Assembly: GCF_900111875.1 (NCBI RefSeq)
Contig: NZ_FOJU01000003.1
Coordinates: 310,001-374,000, forward strand
Direction of reading: 5' to 3'
Length of the DNA stretch: 64,000 nucleotides
DNA from: Poseidonocella pacifica
GTDB lineage: Bacteria > Pseudomonadota > Alphaproteobacteria > Rhodobacterales > Rhodobacteraceae
The notes beneath the pieces are model-generated. The model saw only the letters and a list, made by a program, of their open reading frames with translations, searched no databases and was not told the origin of the DNA. Positions 34,674-43,900 of the stretch are shown in pieces. The stretch's first letter is position 1. Each line of letters opens with the position of its first letter. The position numbers and the translations under genes are program-made.

Positions 34674-35582
34674 ATGTATACGGTTGCCGCACTCTATCAC
34701 TTCGCCCCCGTCGAGGACCCCGCCGCCCTGCGCCCCGGCCTGCTCGCCCGGTGCGAGGAGGCGCAGGTCACGGGCACCTTGTTGCTGGCCCATGAGGGGA
34801 TCAACGGAACGATTGCCGGACCTGCCGACGGGATCGCGCAGGTACTGGAGCATATCCGCGCCCTGCCCGGATTTTCCGAGATCGAATGGAAGCTCTCCCA
34901 TGCCGCCGCGCGGCCCTTTCCGCGCCTGAAGGTGCGGCTCAAGAAGGAGATCGTGACCATGGGGCAACCGGGGGTCGATCCCCGCGCCCGGACCGGCCAC
35001 TATGTCGAGCCCGCAGAGTGGAACGAGTTGATCCGCAGCCCTGATGTGGCGGTGATCGATACGCGCAACGATTACGAGGTCGCCATCGGCACGTTTGACG
35101 GCGCGGTGGACCCCGGCACCGAAAGCTTCCGCGATTTTCCCGCATGGTGGGAGGAGAACAAGGCGCGGTTCCACAACAAGCGGATCGCGATGTTTTGCAC
35201 CGGGGGCATCCGTTGTGAGAAATCGACCAACTACCTGCTGGGACAGGGGGTCGGGGACGTGTTTCACCTCAAGGGCGGTATCCTGAAGTACCTCGAGGAC
35301 GTCCCCGAGGAAGACAGCACGTGGCAGGGCGAATGTTTCGTCTTTGACGGGCGCGTTTCGGTGGGCCACGGCCTGACCGAGGGGCCGCACGAGCTGTGCC
35401 ATGCCTGCCGCCGGCCCATTTTGCCCGAAGATCGCGCGCGCCCCGCCTATGAGGAAGGGGTTTCCTGTCATCTGTGCATTGATGAGACCTCGGCGGCGGA
35501 CAAGGCGCGGTTCCGGGAGCGCCAGAAACAGATCGCGCTGGCGCGCGCCCGTGGGGACCGGCACCTGACCGGGCGGGATTGA
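34674..35582 (+). CDS. trhO: tRNA uridine(34) hydroxylase, rhodanese-like
   Basis: A 302-residue protein of the YceA/TrhO family, which hydroxylates U34 of certain tRNAs using oxygen. It has the N-terminal ferredoxin-like domain (LLLAHEGINGTIAG), a rhodanese domain with the conserved C175 in MFCTGGIRCEKS, and a cysteine-rich C-terminus (CHACRRPI, CHLCID) that probably binds zinc. I take ATG 34674 (MYTVAALYHF); no good ribosome-binding site is seen, and ATG 34665 is an alternative, so translation may be leaderless. Confidence 0.88.
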   Translation: MYTVAALYHFAPVEDPAALRPGLLARCEEAQVTGTLLLAHEGINGTIAGPADGIAQVLEHIRALPGFSEIEWKLSHAAARPFPRLKVRLKKEIVTMGQPGVDPRARTGHYVEPAEWNELIRSPDVAVIDTRNDYEVAIGTFDGAVDPGTESFRDFPAWWEENKARFHNKRIAMFCTGGIRCEKSTNYLLGQGVGDVFHLKGGILKYLEDVPEEDSTWQGECFVFDGRVSVGHGLTEGPHELCHACRRPILPEDRARPAYEEGVSCHLCIDETSAADKARFRERQKQIALARARGDRHLTGRD

Positions 35583-35648
35583 CCGCAACGGGGGACTTTC
35601 GGCGCAGGGGTTCGGGCGGCATACTGTGCCCGGATCAGGGGGGCCGCG

Positions 35649-36311
35649 ATGCTGTTGTCGATGATGAGCGAATCCGCGCGTGCCGCGCTGTTGCAGCGTA
35701 GCGCGCCGATTTCCTTTGGCCCCGGCGAGGCGATCTTTACCGAAGGCTCCCCCGGCGAGACGATGATCTTTGTACAGGACGGCCGGGTCGAGATCAGCCG
35801 CATGACCATGGGCGGGCGGCGCTCGGTGCTCAACCACGTCGGACCGGGAGAGGTGCTTGGCGAGGTGGCGCTGCTTGACGGTCAGGGGCGCAGCGCCGAC
35901 GCCATCGCCCTGTCGGAGGTGACGGGCCGCGTGGTGCACCGCCGCGATGTGCTCGCCTTTGTGGCGGCCGCGCCGGAATCGACGCTCATGCTGATCGCGG
36001 AGCTGTGCAGCAAGGTGCGCAATGCCTCTGACATGTTCTCCATCCAGTCAGAAACACATGCGCCCACCCGGCTGGCGCAATGCCTGTTGCGGCTCGGGGA
36101 GAAGTGGGGCGTGGCGGGAGAGAACGGCGCCGTGCGCATTCCCGGCAAGTTCAGCCAGAGCGACCTTGGCGCCTTCTCCGGCCTCGCGCGGGAGAACGTC
36201 AATCGCCACTTGCGCGGCTGGGCCTCGGACCGGGTCGTCACGCTGGAACCTGACGCGCTGATGCTGCATCGGCCCGACGTTCTGGCACGGCTTGCCGAGG
36301 GCACGGACTGA
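35649..36311 (+). CDS. CRP/FNR-family transcription regulator, probable cAMP receptor protein
   Basis: A 220-residue regulator: cyclic-nucleotide-binding domain (about 1-115), dimer helix, and a Crp-type winged helix (about 140-215). The phosphate-binding cassette reads LGEVALLDGQGRSADAIA, with G71, E72, R81 and S82 in the positions of E. coli CRP G71, E72, R82 and S83. The recognition helix reads ARENVNRHL, keeping R181, E182 and R186 (CRP R180, E181, R185), which read GTGA. There are no cysteines in FNR positions. Thus cAMP binding and TGTGA-N6-TCACA recognition are well supported inferences. It ends 14 bases from the convergent cyclase gene. Two such palindromes occur at 40291 and 40838. 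Confidence 0.85.
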   Translation: MLLSMMSESARAALLQRSAPISFGPGEAIFTEGSPGETMIFVQDGRVEISRMTMGGRRSVLNHVGPGEVLGEVALLDGQGRSADAIALSEVTGRVVHRRDVLAFVAAAPESTLMLIAELCSKVRNASDMFSIQSETHAPTRLAQCLLRLGEKWGVAGENGAVRIPGKFSQSDLGAFSGLARENVNRHLRGWASDRVVTLEPDALMLHRPDVLARLAEGTD

Positions 36312-36325
36312 ACAACTAGGGGCGG

Positions 36326-37138
36326 CTATTCCCGTATCGACACGGTGGCCACGGAGCGGCCCACCCCCTTGAGGTCGAAACTCTGTCGCGGCGCATCGGC
36401 AAGGCCGGGCTGACCCCGCGCGATGTCGGTGCTGGCCAGAACCTCCCCTGCGCGCGCAACGGAGGACAGCCGCGCGGCCACCGTGACCTCCAGCCCGAAG
36501 ACGGACACATCGCGGAACAGCCCCCGCGCGGCATCCACGGTGCCGATATAGACATCGCCCCTATGCACCCCGATGCCGACGGGAACCGGATCGGGATCGT
36601 GGGTAAAATGCGCCGCGATGGACCGCCCCGCAGCAAGCGCCTTGGCCGCGTGATCGGGGCCGCAATAGCCCGGAGGCCAGACCGCCACGACGCAATCCCC
36701 GTAGAAGGCCATGACGAACCCGTCGTTTTCGGTGATGATCTGGGTCGAGCCATCCAGGAAGCGGTTGACCCGGGTCGACACCTCCGAGGGATCGGCCCCT
36801 TGGGCGTATTCCGTCGAGTTGCGAATATCCGCGAATAGCAGCGACAATTCCACATTAGCGCCGCCCGGAAACGCCTCAAGAAAAGCATCACAGGAATTGC
36901 AGTAGTTCCGGTTTCGCGGGGTCGGACGGCGACCGCGCAGCCGCGTCAGCACACCGCCCGGCCCGGCAAAGGGTGCGCGGCACAGGCGGCAACGCGGGGC
37001 CGACGGAAGCCAGCCGAAGAGGCGATGCTGACGTTCAAGTGTCGGGTGGCCGTCGGCGAAGATGGTGCGCCAAAGCTCTTCGTTGCCATCCATGCGGGGG
37101 GCCGTCGGGGTTACGGGATCGATCTTGCTCTCCTTCAT
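36326..37138 (-). CDS. Class III adenylate/guanylate cyclase with N-terminal zinc ribbon
   Basis: A 270-residue soluble cyclase. An N-terminal zinc ribbon is formed by C50-x2-C53 and C80-x2-C83. The cyclase domain (about 95-268) keeps the metal aspartates D104 (LLFADIRNST) and D148 (FYGDCVVAVW) and the transition-state Arg R223 (VAARLSS). The usual purine-selecting Lys is Ala (A144), the Asp/Thr partner is Ser (S212) and the catalytic Asn is Thr (T219), so substrate choice is uncertain. The start at ATG 37138 overlaps the stop of the upstream gene (ATGA), giving coupled translation. It is the third gene of the decarboxylase operon and faces the CRP-like gene. Confidence 0.82.
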   Translation of the reverse strand: MKESKIDPVTPTAPRMDGNEELWRTIFADGHPTLERQHRLFGWLPSAPRCRLCRAPFAGPGGVLTRLRGRRPTPRNRNYCNSCDAFLEAFPGGANVELSLLFADIRNSTEYAQGADPSEVSTRVNRFLDGSTQIITENDGFVMAFYGDCVVAVWPPGYCGPDHAAKALAAGRSIAAHFTHDPDPVPVGIGVHRGDVYIGTVDAARGLFRDVSVFGLEVTVAARLSSVARAGEVLASTDIARGQPGLADAPRQSFDLKGVGRSVATVSIRE

Positions 37139-38016
37139 CGCCAGTATTGGCGTGGCATTTCGGTAAGGCGGAGCGAGTTGCCCGGCGCGGCCATATACTC
37201 GGGGGAGTTGCTCACCAGCCCGCCCCAGAGCCAACAGGTGGCGGCGGTGATCCTGCGCGGTGCGCCCGTTCCGCGATAGAGCACGGTAATCTCGTGACCC
37301 GGCGCAAAGGGTGGATCTTCGGTGATGACGGGCGCGCCGTGATCATCGGTACGGGGCACGTCCGGCAAGCTGATGACGACGCCGGAGGCCATGATCTCGG
37401 GCCCCAGCCAAGCGGGCCGGGAATGCAGGCTCATGATATGGTCCACATCCATGCCATAGCGCGGTGCCTCGAACGGGCCGGTCAGCAGGCGCGCGGTCTG
37501 GAGCCGGGTCATATGCGCTTCGTCGTCCGCCCCCCAGAGCAGATAGAGGGGATGATCGGGAAAGCCCTCGCAATGGGCGAAGGGGCGAAAGAGCACCACA
37601 TGCTCCACCGTGATGGTAACGTCGTCGATCACCGGCAGTACCAGATCACGCGACCACGGAAAGAAATGCGGCGGGGGCTCCTCGGGCGGGGGACGGATCC
37701 CCAGATAGATCGCCCCCCTGAACGTGGGATCGCGCGCCGTGACCATGGACGGAACCGCAAAGGCATCCGGGCCGCCATCGTTGCACCAGATGAGCGCGGC
37801 ATCCGGGTGGCTCCGCCGCACCTCACGCAGCGCCGCGCGCACTTCCGGCGAAACGCCGAGGCGAAAGACAAGCTGGTACTTGTGCGCCTCGTGCCAGAAC
37901 TGCGTCATGTGGACCGCAAACAGGGTGTCGTCCCCAACAATCACAAAGGCATGCTGGCATTTGTGCAGATCGACTTCGGCAGTCGGGGTTTCGGGGGGGA
38001 CGTTGAAATGCACCAT
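37135..38016 (-). CDS. Unknown protein coupled to decarboxylase and cyclase
   Basis: A 293-residue soluble protein I do not recognise. It has no signal peptide or membrane segment. The first part (about 1-105) contains FVIVGDDTLFAVHMTQFWHEAHKYQLVF and repeated aromatic/His residues, and a middle proline-rich link (IRPPPEEPPPHFFPW) leads to a second half with HVVLFRPFAHCEGFPDHP. It starts on the last base of the decarboxylase stop (TGATG) and ends inside the cyclase start (ATGA), so all three proteins are made together, probably in fixed amounts. It could be a partner or regulator of either enzyme. Confidence 0.7.
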   Translation of the reverse strand: MVHFNVPPETPTAEVDLHKCQHAFVIVGDDTLFAVHMTQFWHEAHKYQLVFRLGVSPEVRAALREVRRSHPDAALIWCNDGGPDAFAVPSMVTARDPTFRGAIYLGIRPPPEEPPPHFFPWSRDLVLPVIDDVTITVEHVVLFRPFAHCEGFPDHPLYLLWGADDEAHMTRLQTARLLTGPFEAPRYGMDVDHIMSLHSRPAWLGPEIMASGVVISLPDVPRTDDHGAPVITEDPPFAPGHEITVLYRGTGAPRRITAATCWLWGGLVSNSPEYMAAPGNSLRLTEMPRQYWR

Positions 38017-40205
38017 CAGTCAGCAAGCCCATGGATTGCGAGTATTTCCTTGCGCGCATCCAGCACCGTCGCTCGCAGCACCTCAGCGAGGGTCGGGATG
38101 AAATTGCCCTCTGCGGTCTCGCTCAGGAACGGGTTCTCTATGGTTGAAATGAGGAACCGTACGGATGCCCCGGGCGGATTGGCGACACCGGCGCGGGCGG
38201 CAAAGGCATCGACAAAGGGCTGACCGTAATCGTCCGGCGAAAAGCTTGATGCGGTGATGATCATCGGCTGGGTCGGAACCTCGCCCCGCTGCTCGGAGGT
38301 CTCGATGCTGAGCCGGTGAAAAACCGCGTCGTTGAGCGCGTTCATGAGCGACAGATCGCGGTTGAGCGCCCCCCCGCGCCGCAGGTTGAACGCATAGGCA
38401 AAGACCGTGAGATCCGGGCCGATCCCCTGAAACAGGGTCTTGAGAGACGGATCCTTGGCCATCGCCTCCATCAGGGCGGCGTTGGAATAGCCGACGATCC
38501 GGTCCGCGACCACGGCGCGCTGGGCCGCGATCTGGGCCGGGGTGCCGCCCTCACGCTCGGCGGGAAGACGTTGGAAGGGGGTGACGGCAAAGAGATCCTC
38601 CGGTCCGGCGAGCGTGGACACAGCCGCGGCAAAGCGCTTGGCATTGAACAGACAACGCCCCAGCAGACGGCCATAGCCCGAAACATCCGTCGCGATGGTT
38701 CGATGATTGAGCCAGACACCGGCCGCCGCCGCCCCCGGCTTGGACCCTTCGACGCCAAAGACCCCGATGGAGGGGACCCGCCCCCCGTGATAGACCACCG
38801 GCGCCATTTCCGCGACGAGCCAGCGCATTTCCGCGTTGCGATAACACAGCCCGCCCGCGGGATAGGGCGCATAGCCCGCCTTGTGGGGATCGAGTGTGAT
38901 GCTGTCGGTTTGCGGGAGCGCCTCGAACTGGGCGCGGACATGCGGGTTGAGGGTCTCGGCGGGGGCGTGATCGAAACCGAACCGCTCCCCCGGAGGCGGA
39001 CCGGGAGGCGCGCCGCGGATCAGGGCGGCGAAATACCCGCCCCAGGCCGCATCGGCATGAAGTGCGAAGGTAAGCCCCCGGTCGGCGAATTCGTCGCGCA
39101 TCGCGGCAATCTGCACGAGCGGATCCACCGCGCTTTCCTGCGTGCTGCCCATCACGGCGACGACGAGCGCAACCGGGCGCGCTTCCGTCAGGCATTGCTC
39201 CAGCGTCCGGCGCAGATCGGGCAAGGACATGCGCCCGTCGAGATCGACCGGTATCCGCAGCAAGGCACGCTGGCCCAGCCCGAGCAGTCCCGCAGCCTTG
39301 GCCCATGAGTAATGCGCCGTGGCGGGAACGAGGATGACCGGGCTCTTGACGCCGTGCAGCACCTCGGCATGAAATCCCGCAAGCCCCATCGCCCGCAGCG
39401 ACCACCGGGCGAGCGCCGCATCGACATCCTCGGGCGCAACGCCGGTGTCGATTACCCGGGCGCGCAGGCCCACCGCGTCATCCACGCCAATGTTCAACAA
39501 GGTCCATGGATCAAGGTCCAACAGGCGCGCCCATCGCCCGTTCGGCTGACGCAAGGTGACGTGCCGCGCGGGCGCGAGCGAAGGCTCTTCCCGCAGGGCG
39601 CGGGCCATGGCGGGCGCGACATATTTCACGTTGCGCGCGGCCCATGCAGCTTCGAGATTGGCCACCGAGCCATCGCAGGTGATATGCCCCCATGGCCGCA
39701 CATCCGCCTTGAGATCATAGCCCAGCATCGCCGCCATTTCTTCCCCGACCTGAATTTCCAGTTGGGTGGTGACGGGGGAGCCTTCGGCGGCGACGTTGTT
39801 CTGGTTGAAGAGCATCGTGGCCAGATACCCGGCCACCGACGGCATGGTGATATCCCAATACATGTGGCTGGTGTTGCGATGGCTCGCCACCGGGATCGAC
39901 CCGCGCAGCGCGGTTGTCAGCAGGCGCAGGTTCTCTTCCATCGCCGCGCAGGAAATGGCGCGGGCCTCCTCGGTTTCGACATCGTCGGCGGCGGAGTCGG
40001 GATCGGTGGGGAAATAGTCGCGTCGCGCGGCCACGTGATCATCAAGCGCGATGCCCAAAAGCCGTTGCATATGGGCGGCGTTTTCGCCGTTGGGCCCGAG
40101 AAACCACGCTGATGGTGCGAAGGACGGTGGCTTTGCCCCTTCCCGCAGTGCCTCCCCCGCCCCGGCCTTCATGCCGCGCAGAAGCGCCTCAAAATGCGAT
40201 CCCAT
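38016..40205 (-). CDS. PLP-dependent group II decarboxylase, tyrosine-decarboxylase-like
   Basis: A 729-residue aspartate-aminotransferase-fold enzyme. The substrate-binding stretch SHMYWDITMPSVAGYLATMLFNQNNV-type region (about 110-135) followed by GSPVTTQLEIQVGEEMAAMLGY closely resembles bacterial tyrosine decarboxylases. The cofactor stacking His/Asp is in HADAAWGGYF, and the PLP lysine is K442 in TLDPHKAGYAPYP. It is about 100 residues longer than Enterococcus-type enzymes. The amino acid used is not certain. ATG 40205 is preceded by GGAGG. It leads the operon decarboxylase-unknown-cyclase and diverges from the acyltransferase gene, with a CRP-type palindrome between them. Confidence 0.85.
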   Translation of the reverse strand: MGSHFEALLRGMKAGAGEALREGAKPPSFAPSAWFLGPNGENAAHMQRLLGIALDDHVAARRDYFPTDPDSAADDVETEEARAISCAAMEENLRLLTTALRGSIPVASHRNTSHMYWDITMPSVAGYLATMLFNQNNVAAEGSPVTTQLEIQVGEEMAAMLGYDLKADVRPWGHITCDGSVANLEAAWAARNVKYVAPAMARALREEPSLAPARHVTLRQPNGRWARLLDLDPWTLLNIGVDDAVGLRARVIDTGVAPEDVDAALARWSLRAMGLAGFHAEVLHGVKSPVILVPATAHYSWAKAAGLLGLGQRALLRIPVDLDGRMSLPDLRRTLEQCLTEARPVALVVAVMGSTQESAVDPLVQIAAMRDEFADRGLTFALHADAAWGGYFAALIRGAPPGPPPGERFGFDHAPAETLNPHVRAQFEALPQTDSITLDPHKAGYAPYPAGGLCYRNAEMRWLVAEMAPVVYHGGRVPSIGVFGVEGSKPGAAAAGVWLNHRTIATDVSGYGRLLGRCLFNAKRFAAAVSTLAGPEDLFAVTPFQRLPAEREGGTPAQIAAQRAVVADRIVGYSNAALMEAMAKDPSLKTLFQGIGPDLTVFAYAFNLRRGGALNRDLSLMNALNDAVFHRLSIETSEQRGEVPTQPMIITASSFSPDDYGQPFVDAFAARAGVANPPGASVRFLISTIENPFLSETAEGNFIPTLAEVLRATVLDARKEILAIHGLAD

Positions 40206-40290
40206 CCCTACCTCCGAGCTCCGTTCTCGACCGGCCCAGTCGGGCCAACCATACCTGCGACCCACCATTTCGCAAAGATAAACGGCCCGC

Positions 40291-40306
40291 TGTGACGCGC
40301 GTCACC
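40291..40306. promoter_or_regulatory. CRP-type palindrome in the decarboxylase/acyltransferase divergent promoter
   Basis: TGTGA-CGCGCG-TCACC matches the CRP consensus TGTGA-N6-TCACA at nine of ten positions; the inner GTGACGCGCGTCAC is a perfect 14-base palindrome. It lies 58 bases before the acyltransferase ATG and 86 bases before the decarboxylase ATG, so it could control both. A CRP-like gene whose DNA-reading residues fit GTGA is 4 kb away. Confidence 0.7.
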
Positions 40307-40363
40307 GGCCCGCGCCTTCCCCAAGGGCAAGATTGGGCTGTAGCAGCCAGAAGGAACAGAGCG

Positions 40364-40822
40364 ATGCAGACCCGGTCAGATACCACTCCCGCCATCGACG
40401 AGCGGCTTCGCATGCTGGGGGCGATCGTCTGGCTTTGCGGACAGTCCCCCATGCACGCGCAGATGCAGATCGACGAGATCTCAGAGCTTTTCCTCGCCCC
40501 GCTTGCCGGTGGGCAGCTTCGGATCTGGGGGCGCGCGGCACAGCCCGTCGGGGTGGCGACCTGGGCCTGGCTCTCGGCCGAGGCGGAGGCAGAGTATCTG
40601 GAAACCGGCAAGGTTCCCCAAGGCGCATGGTCGTCTGGCGAGCGGTTGTGGTTCGTCGATGTGATCGCCCCCTTCGGGGATGCGCCGGGCATCGCCAGAG
40701 ACCTGCGCCAGATCATCCCAACCGGTGCCGTGGCCCGCTCCGCCCGGTGGACCGACACCGGCGCGCTGCGCCGCATCGGGCGCTTTACCCGCGGCCCGGC
40801 AACGACCCCCGCGGTTCATTGA
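40364..40822 (+). CDS. Toxin-activating lysine acyltransferase (HlyC/RtxC family)
   Basis: A 152-residue cytoplasmic enzyme of the HlyC family, which moves a fatty acyl group from acyl-ACP to internal lysines of RTX proteins before export. The family pattern is clear: GAIVWLCGQSPMH with the catalytic His at H31, ATWAWLS, then GERLWFVDVIAPFG with the catalytic Asp at D99. ATG 40364 has AAGGA 8 bases upstream; the open frame upstream is a shadow of the decarboxylase gene. The next gene, 93 bases on, encodes the RTX protein that is its probable substrate. No export ABC transporter or membrane fusion protein is nearby. Confidence 0.88.
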   Translation: MQTRSDTTPAIDERLRMLGAIVWLCGQSPMHAQMQIDEISELFLAPLAGGQLRIWGRAAQPVGVATWAWLSAEAEAEYLETGKVPQGAWSSGERLWFVDVIAPFGDAPGIARDLRQIIPTGAVARSARWTDTGALRRIGRFTRGPATTPAVH

Positions 40823-40837
40823 CCGTCTTCAAAGGGC

Positions 40838-40853
40838 GGTGACGCCCGTCACA
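40838..40853. promoter_or_regulatory. CRP-type palindrome upstream of the RTX gene
   Basis: GGTGA-CGCCCG-TCACA matches TGTGA-N6-TCACA at nine of ten positions and shares GTGACGC-CGTCAC with the site at 40291-40306. It is 62 bases before the RTX start. A possible -10 is TAACGT at 40886-40891, which would put the site about one helical turn upstream of the -41.5 class II position. The two copies in front of linked genes are unlikely to be chance. Confidence 0.68.
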
Positions 40854-40915
40854 GCCAAGCCAACCACCACGGGGCAAACATTCCCTAACGTAATTCTCAT
40901 TCAGGAGTTTCAGTC

Positions 40916-43900
40916 ATGTCCAGCGTTGTAAAAGCAGTCAAAAGCGTCACGAAAACGGTTTCCCCGGTCAAGTACGGCGGCGGCGGGGCCGATACGCTCA
41001 AGGGATACCTTCCGTGGAACAAGCTTGTCGGGAACGGCGGCGATGACAAACTCTATGGCTATGGCGCCAAGAGCGATCTCTACGGCGGCTCGGGCAATGA
41101 CCGGATGGAAGCCTGGGGCGTCTATAACAAGATGTACGGCGGGTCCGGCAACGACAGCGCCTATGCCCGCGGCGCCACGAACTATGTCTATGGCGAGAGC
41201 GGGCACGACACGCTGCGCGGCTATGGCGGGTACAACAAGCTCGACGGCGGCTCCGGCAACGACACACTTTATGGCTACGGGGCCAAGAACGATCTCTATG
41301 GCGGCACGGGCCATGACAAGCTCTATGGCTATGGCGCGACCAACACGCTCTATGGCAACAGCGGCGACGACCGGCTCGAAGCTTGGGGCGTGACCTACAA
41401 CAAGCTTGATGGCGGCTCCGGGCGGGACACGGTCATCGGACGCGGCGCGGTCAACTGGATGTATGGCGGCAGCGACAACGACACGCTCGAAGGCATTGGC
41501 GCATGGAACCGCATGGACGGTGGCTCCGGCGACGACAAGATGTACGGCAAGGGTGCCTATAACGAGATGTATGGCGGCACCGGCAACGACACGATCGAAG
41601 CGATCGGCGCGGTCAACAACGCCTATGGCGGCGCGGGTGATGACCACATCAAGGGCATCGGCGGGGTCAACCTGCTGCGTGGTGAGGACGGCGACGACCG
41701 GATCGAAGGCTATGGCGGGGTCAACACCGCTCATGGGGATGCGGGCGACGATGTGATGATCGGCATCGGCGGCGTCAACACCTTCTGGGGCGGCGAGGGC
41801 AATGATACGTTGATGGCGGCGGGCGGCGTCAACGTCATGTTTGGCGGCGGCGGCAATGACACCATGACGGCGGCGGCCGTCTATGTGACCAGCCAGAGCG
41901 GCGAGGATGGCGACGACGAGATGATCGCTCTCTCTGCCGGCAATCTGCAATGGGGCGGCGCGGGCAATGACAAGATGCTGGGCGTGGGCGCCGGCAACTC
42001 TCAGTGGGGCGGCAGCGGCGATGACCTTCTGATCGCGCAGGGCAGCGCAAACCTTCAGTGGGGCGAGGCCGGTGACGATCTCCTTCTGGCCGTCGGCGGG
42101 GCCAACAGCCAATGGGGCGGTGCGGGCCACGATCTGATTGGCGCGGTCGGTGCGGGCAACCTGCAATGGGGCAATGATGGCGACGACACCATGGTGGCCC
42201 TCGCCAAGATCAACTTCCAAAGCGGCGGCGATGGCGACGACCGGATGTTCGCGGGCGGACAGGAGAACATACAACTGGCCGGTGCAGGCGACGATGCGCT
42301 GGTGGCGGCAAGTGTCGGTACGGGCAACCTGCAACACGCCGGGGCGGGCGACGATGCGGTCTTTGGGATCGGGAACGCCAATCTTCAGATCGGCGGCGCA
42401 GGGTCCGACTGGCTGGTCGCCATTGGCAACGGAAACCTGCAGTTTGCCGATCACATCGGCGACGCCATTCCCGAAGGGACCCTTGGCGGTGTGGACATCA
42501 AGGGCCTGCTCGAGAAGATCGAGGGCAAGGTTTCCACCTCAGGGACCGGGGACAACCTCATGCTCGGGCTGGGGCAAGCCAACCTGCAGGTGGGCGGCGA
42601 CGGGCAGGATATCGCCTTTGGCGCAGGCAAGCTCAACGTGCAGAAGCTCGGCGACGGCGGCGATGTCGCCATGGGGTTCGGACGGGGCACCGCGCAGTTT
42701 GCCGAAGGCGGCGACGACGCGCTGGCGCTGATGGGTCAGGTCGGCGTGCAGTTTGCCGGGTCCGGTGACGACGTGCTGATCGGTGCGGTAAAGGCCAAAT
42801 CTGCCGGCATCCAGTATCAGCACGGCGATGAGGGTGACGATCTTTTCATCGGGCGCGGCACGCAGAAAAGCTCCTCCACGCTGGAGAAAATCAAGAAATA
42901 TGCCGACTATGCCAAGAAAGCCGCCGACAAGCTGGTGGAGATGAGCACATCAAGCGGGGATGATGACGGTGCCAGCGAGGGCAGCGGCCCCTCGACCAGC
43001 GAAAAACTCAAGGAGAAAGGCCTCGACTACGCCAAGAAGGCCGCGCTCAAGGCGATCCCCTCCGTGACGGTGCAAAACGGCGGTGAGGGCGACGATACCT
43101 TCGTGGCGGATGGTGAGTTGGGCGTGCAGATCGGCGGCAGCGGCGACGACATTTTCCTCGGCAACGGACAGTTCGGCCTTAGCTTTGCTGGTCTGGGGGA
43201 TGATCTCATGCTCACCGATGGCGCTTCTGTCGCGGTGGCCGATGGCGGTGACGGGGCCGACTGGCTGATCGATATGGGGAGCTTTGCCAGCCTGCTTGTG
43301 ACATCGCTGGTTCCGACGGAAACCATCGCCTCGATTTCCGACACGATCGACACACTCCTTTCCCCGATCGAGGACATAGCCGATTTCCTCAACGACATTG
43401 AAGATGTTCTGGCCCAACTCAATCCTCTTACCCCCATCACCGACGCGGTGGGCGGGCTGGTGGATGACTTCCTGCAGCATTTCGATTTCGACACGGTCCA
43501 GTCCATCGGCGGGGCGGGAGACGACATCCTTGCCGCGGGATCCAACGGCGGCGACCTCGTGGGCGGACTGGGCGACGATACATATCTCGTCACTCTCGGA
43601 CACGCCGGGGATCAGGATATCGACGAGGCCGGGCTGGACGCCGCGCGCGACTGGGCCGATGCCCTCGGGACCGATGTCGATTTCGACGCCGCGACGACGG
43701 GCGGAGGCGGCAACGATGTGCTGGAATTGCGCGCCTGGGGCAACCTCTATGAGCTTGGGACGGAGAACCTGAGCTTCACGGCCACCGCTGGCGGGGATCT
43801 TCGCATCAACTTCCAATCGGAGGGCGGCTTGTCCTTCGACGGGTCGGGCGAAGTGCGGATCAAGAACATGGCCAACACGGAAACCCGGATAGAGACGCTG

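Noticed and set aside
40910-42454. 514-residue repetitive minus-strand ORF opposite the RTX gene
   Set aside because: Its Val/Ala-rich repeats are the mirror of the RTX repeats; there is no start context, and the plus frame is a classic RTX protein.
40916-43000. CRISPR-like or tandem repeat array
   Set aside because: The periodic DNA is caused by coding repeats of 18 residues with no conserved spacer/repeat structure.
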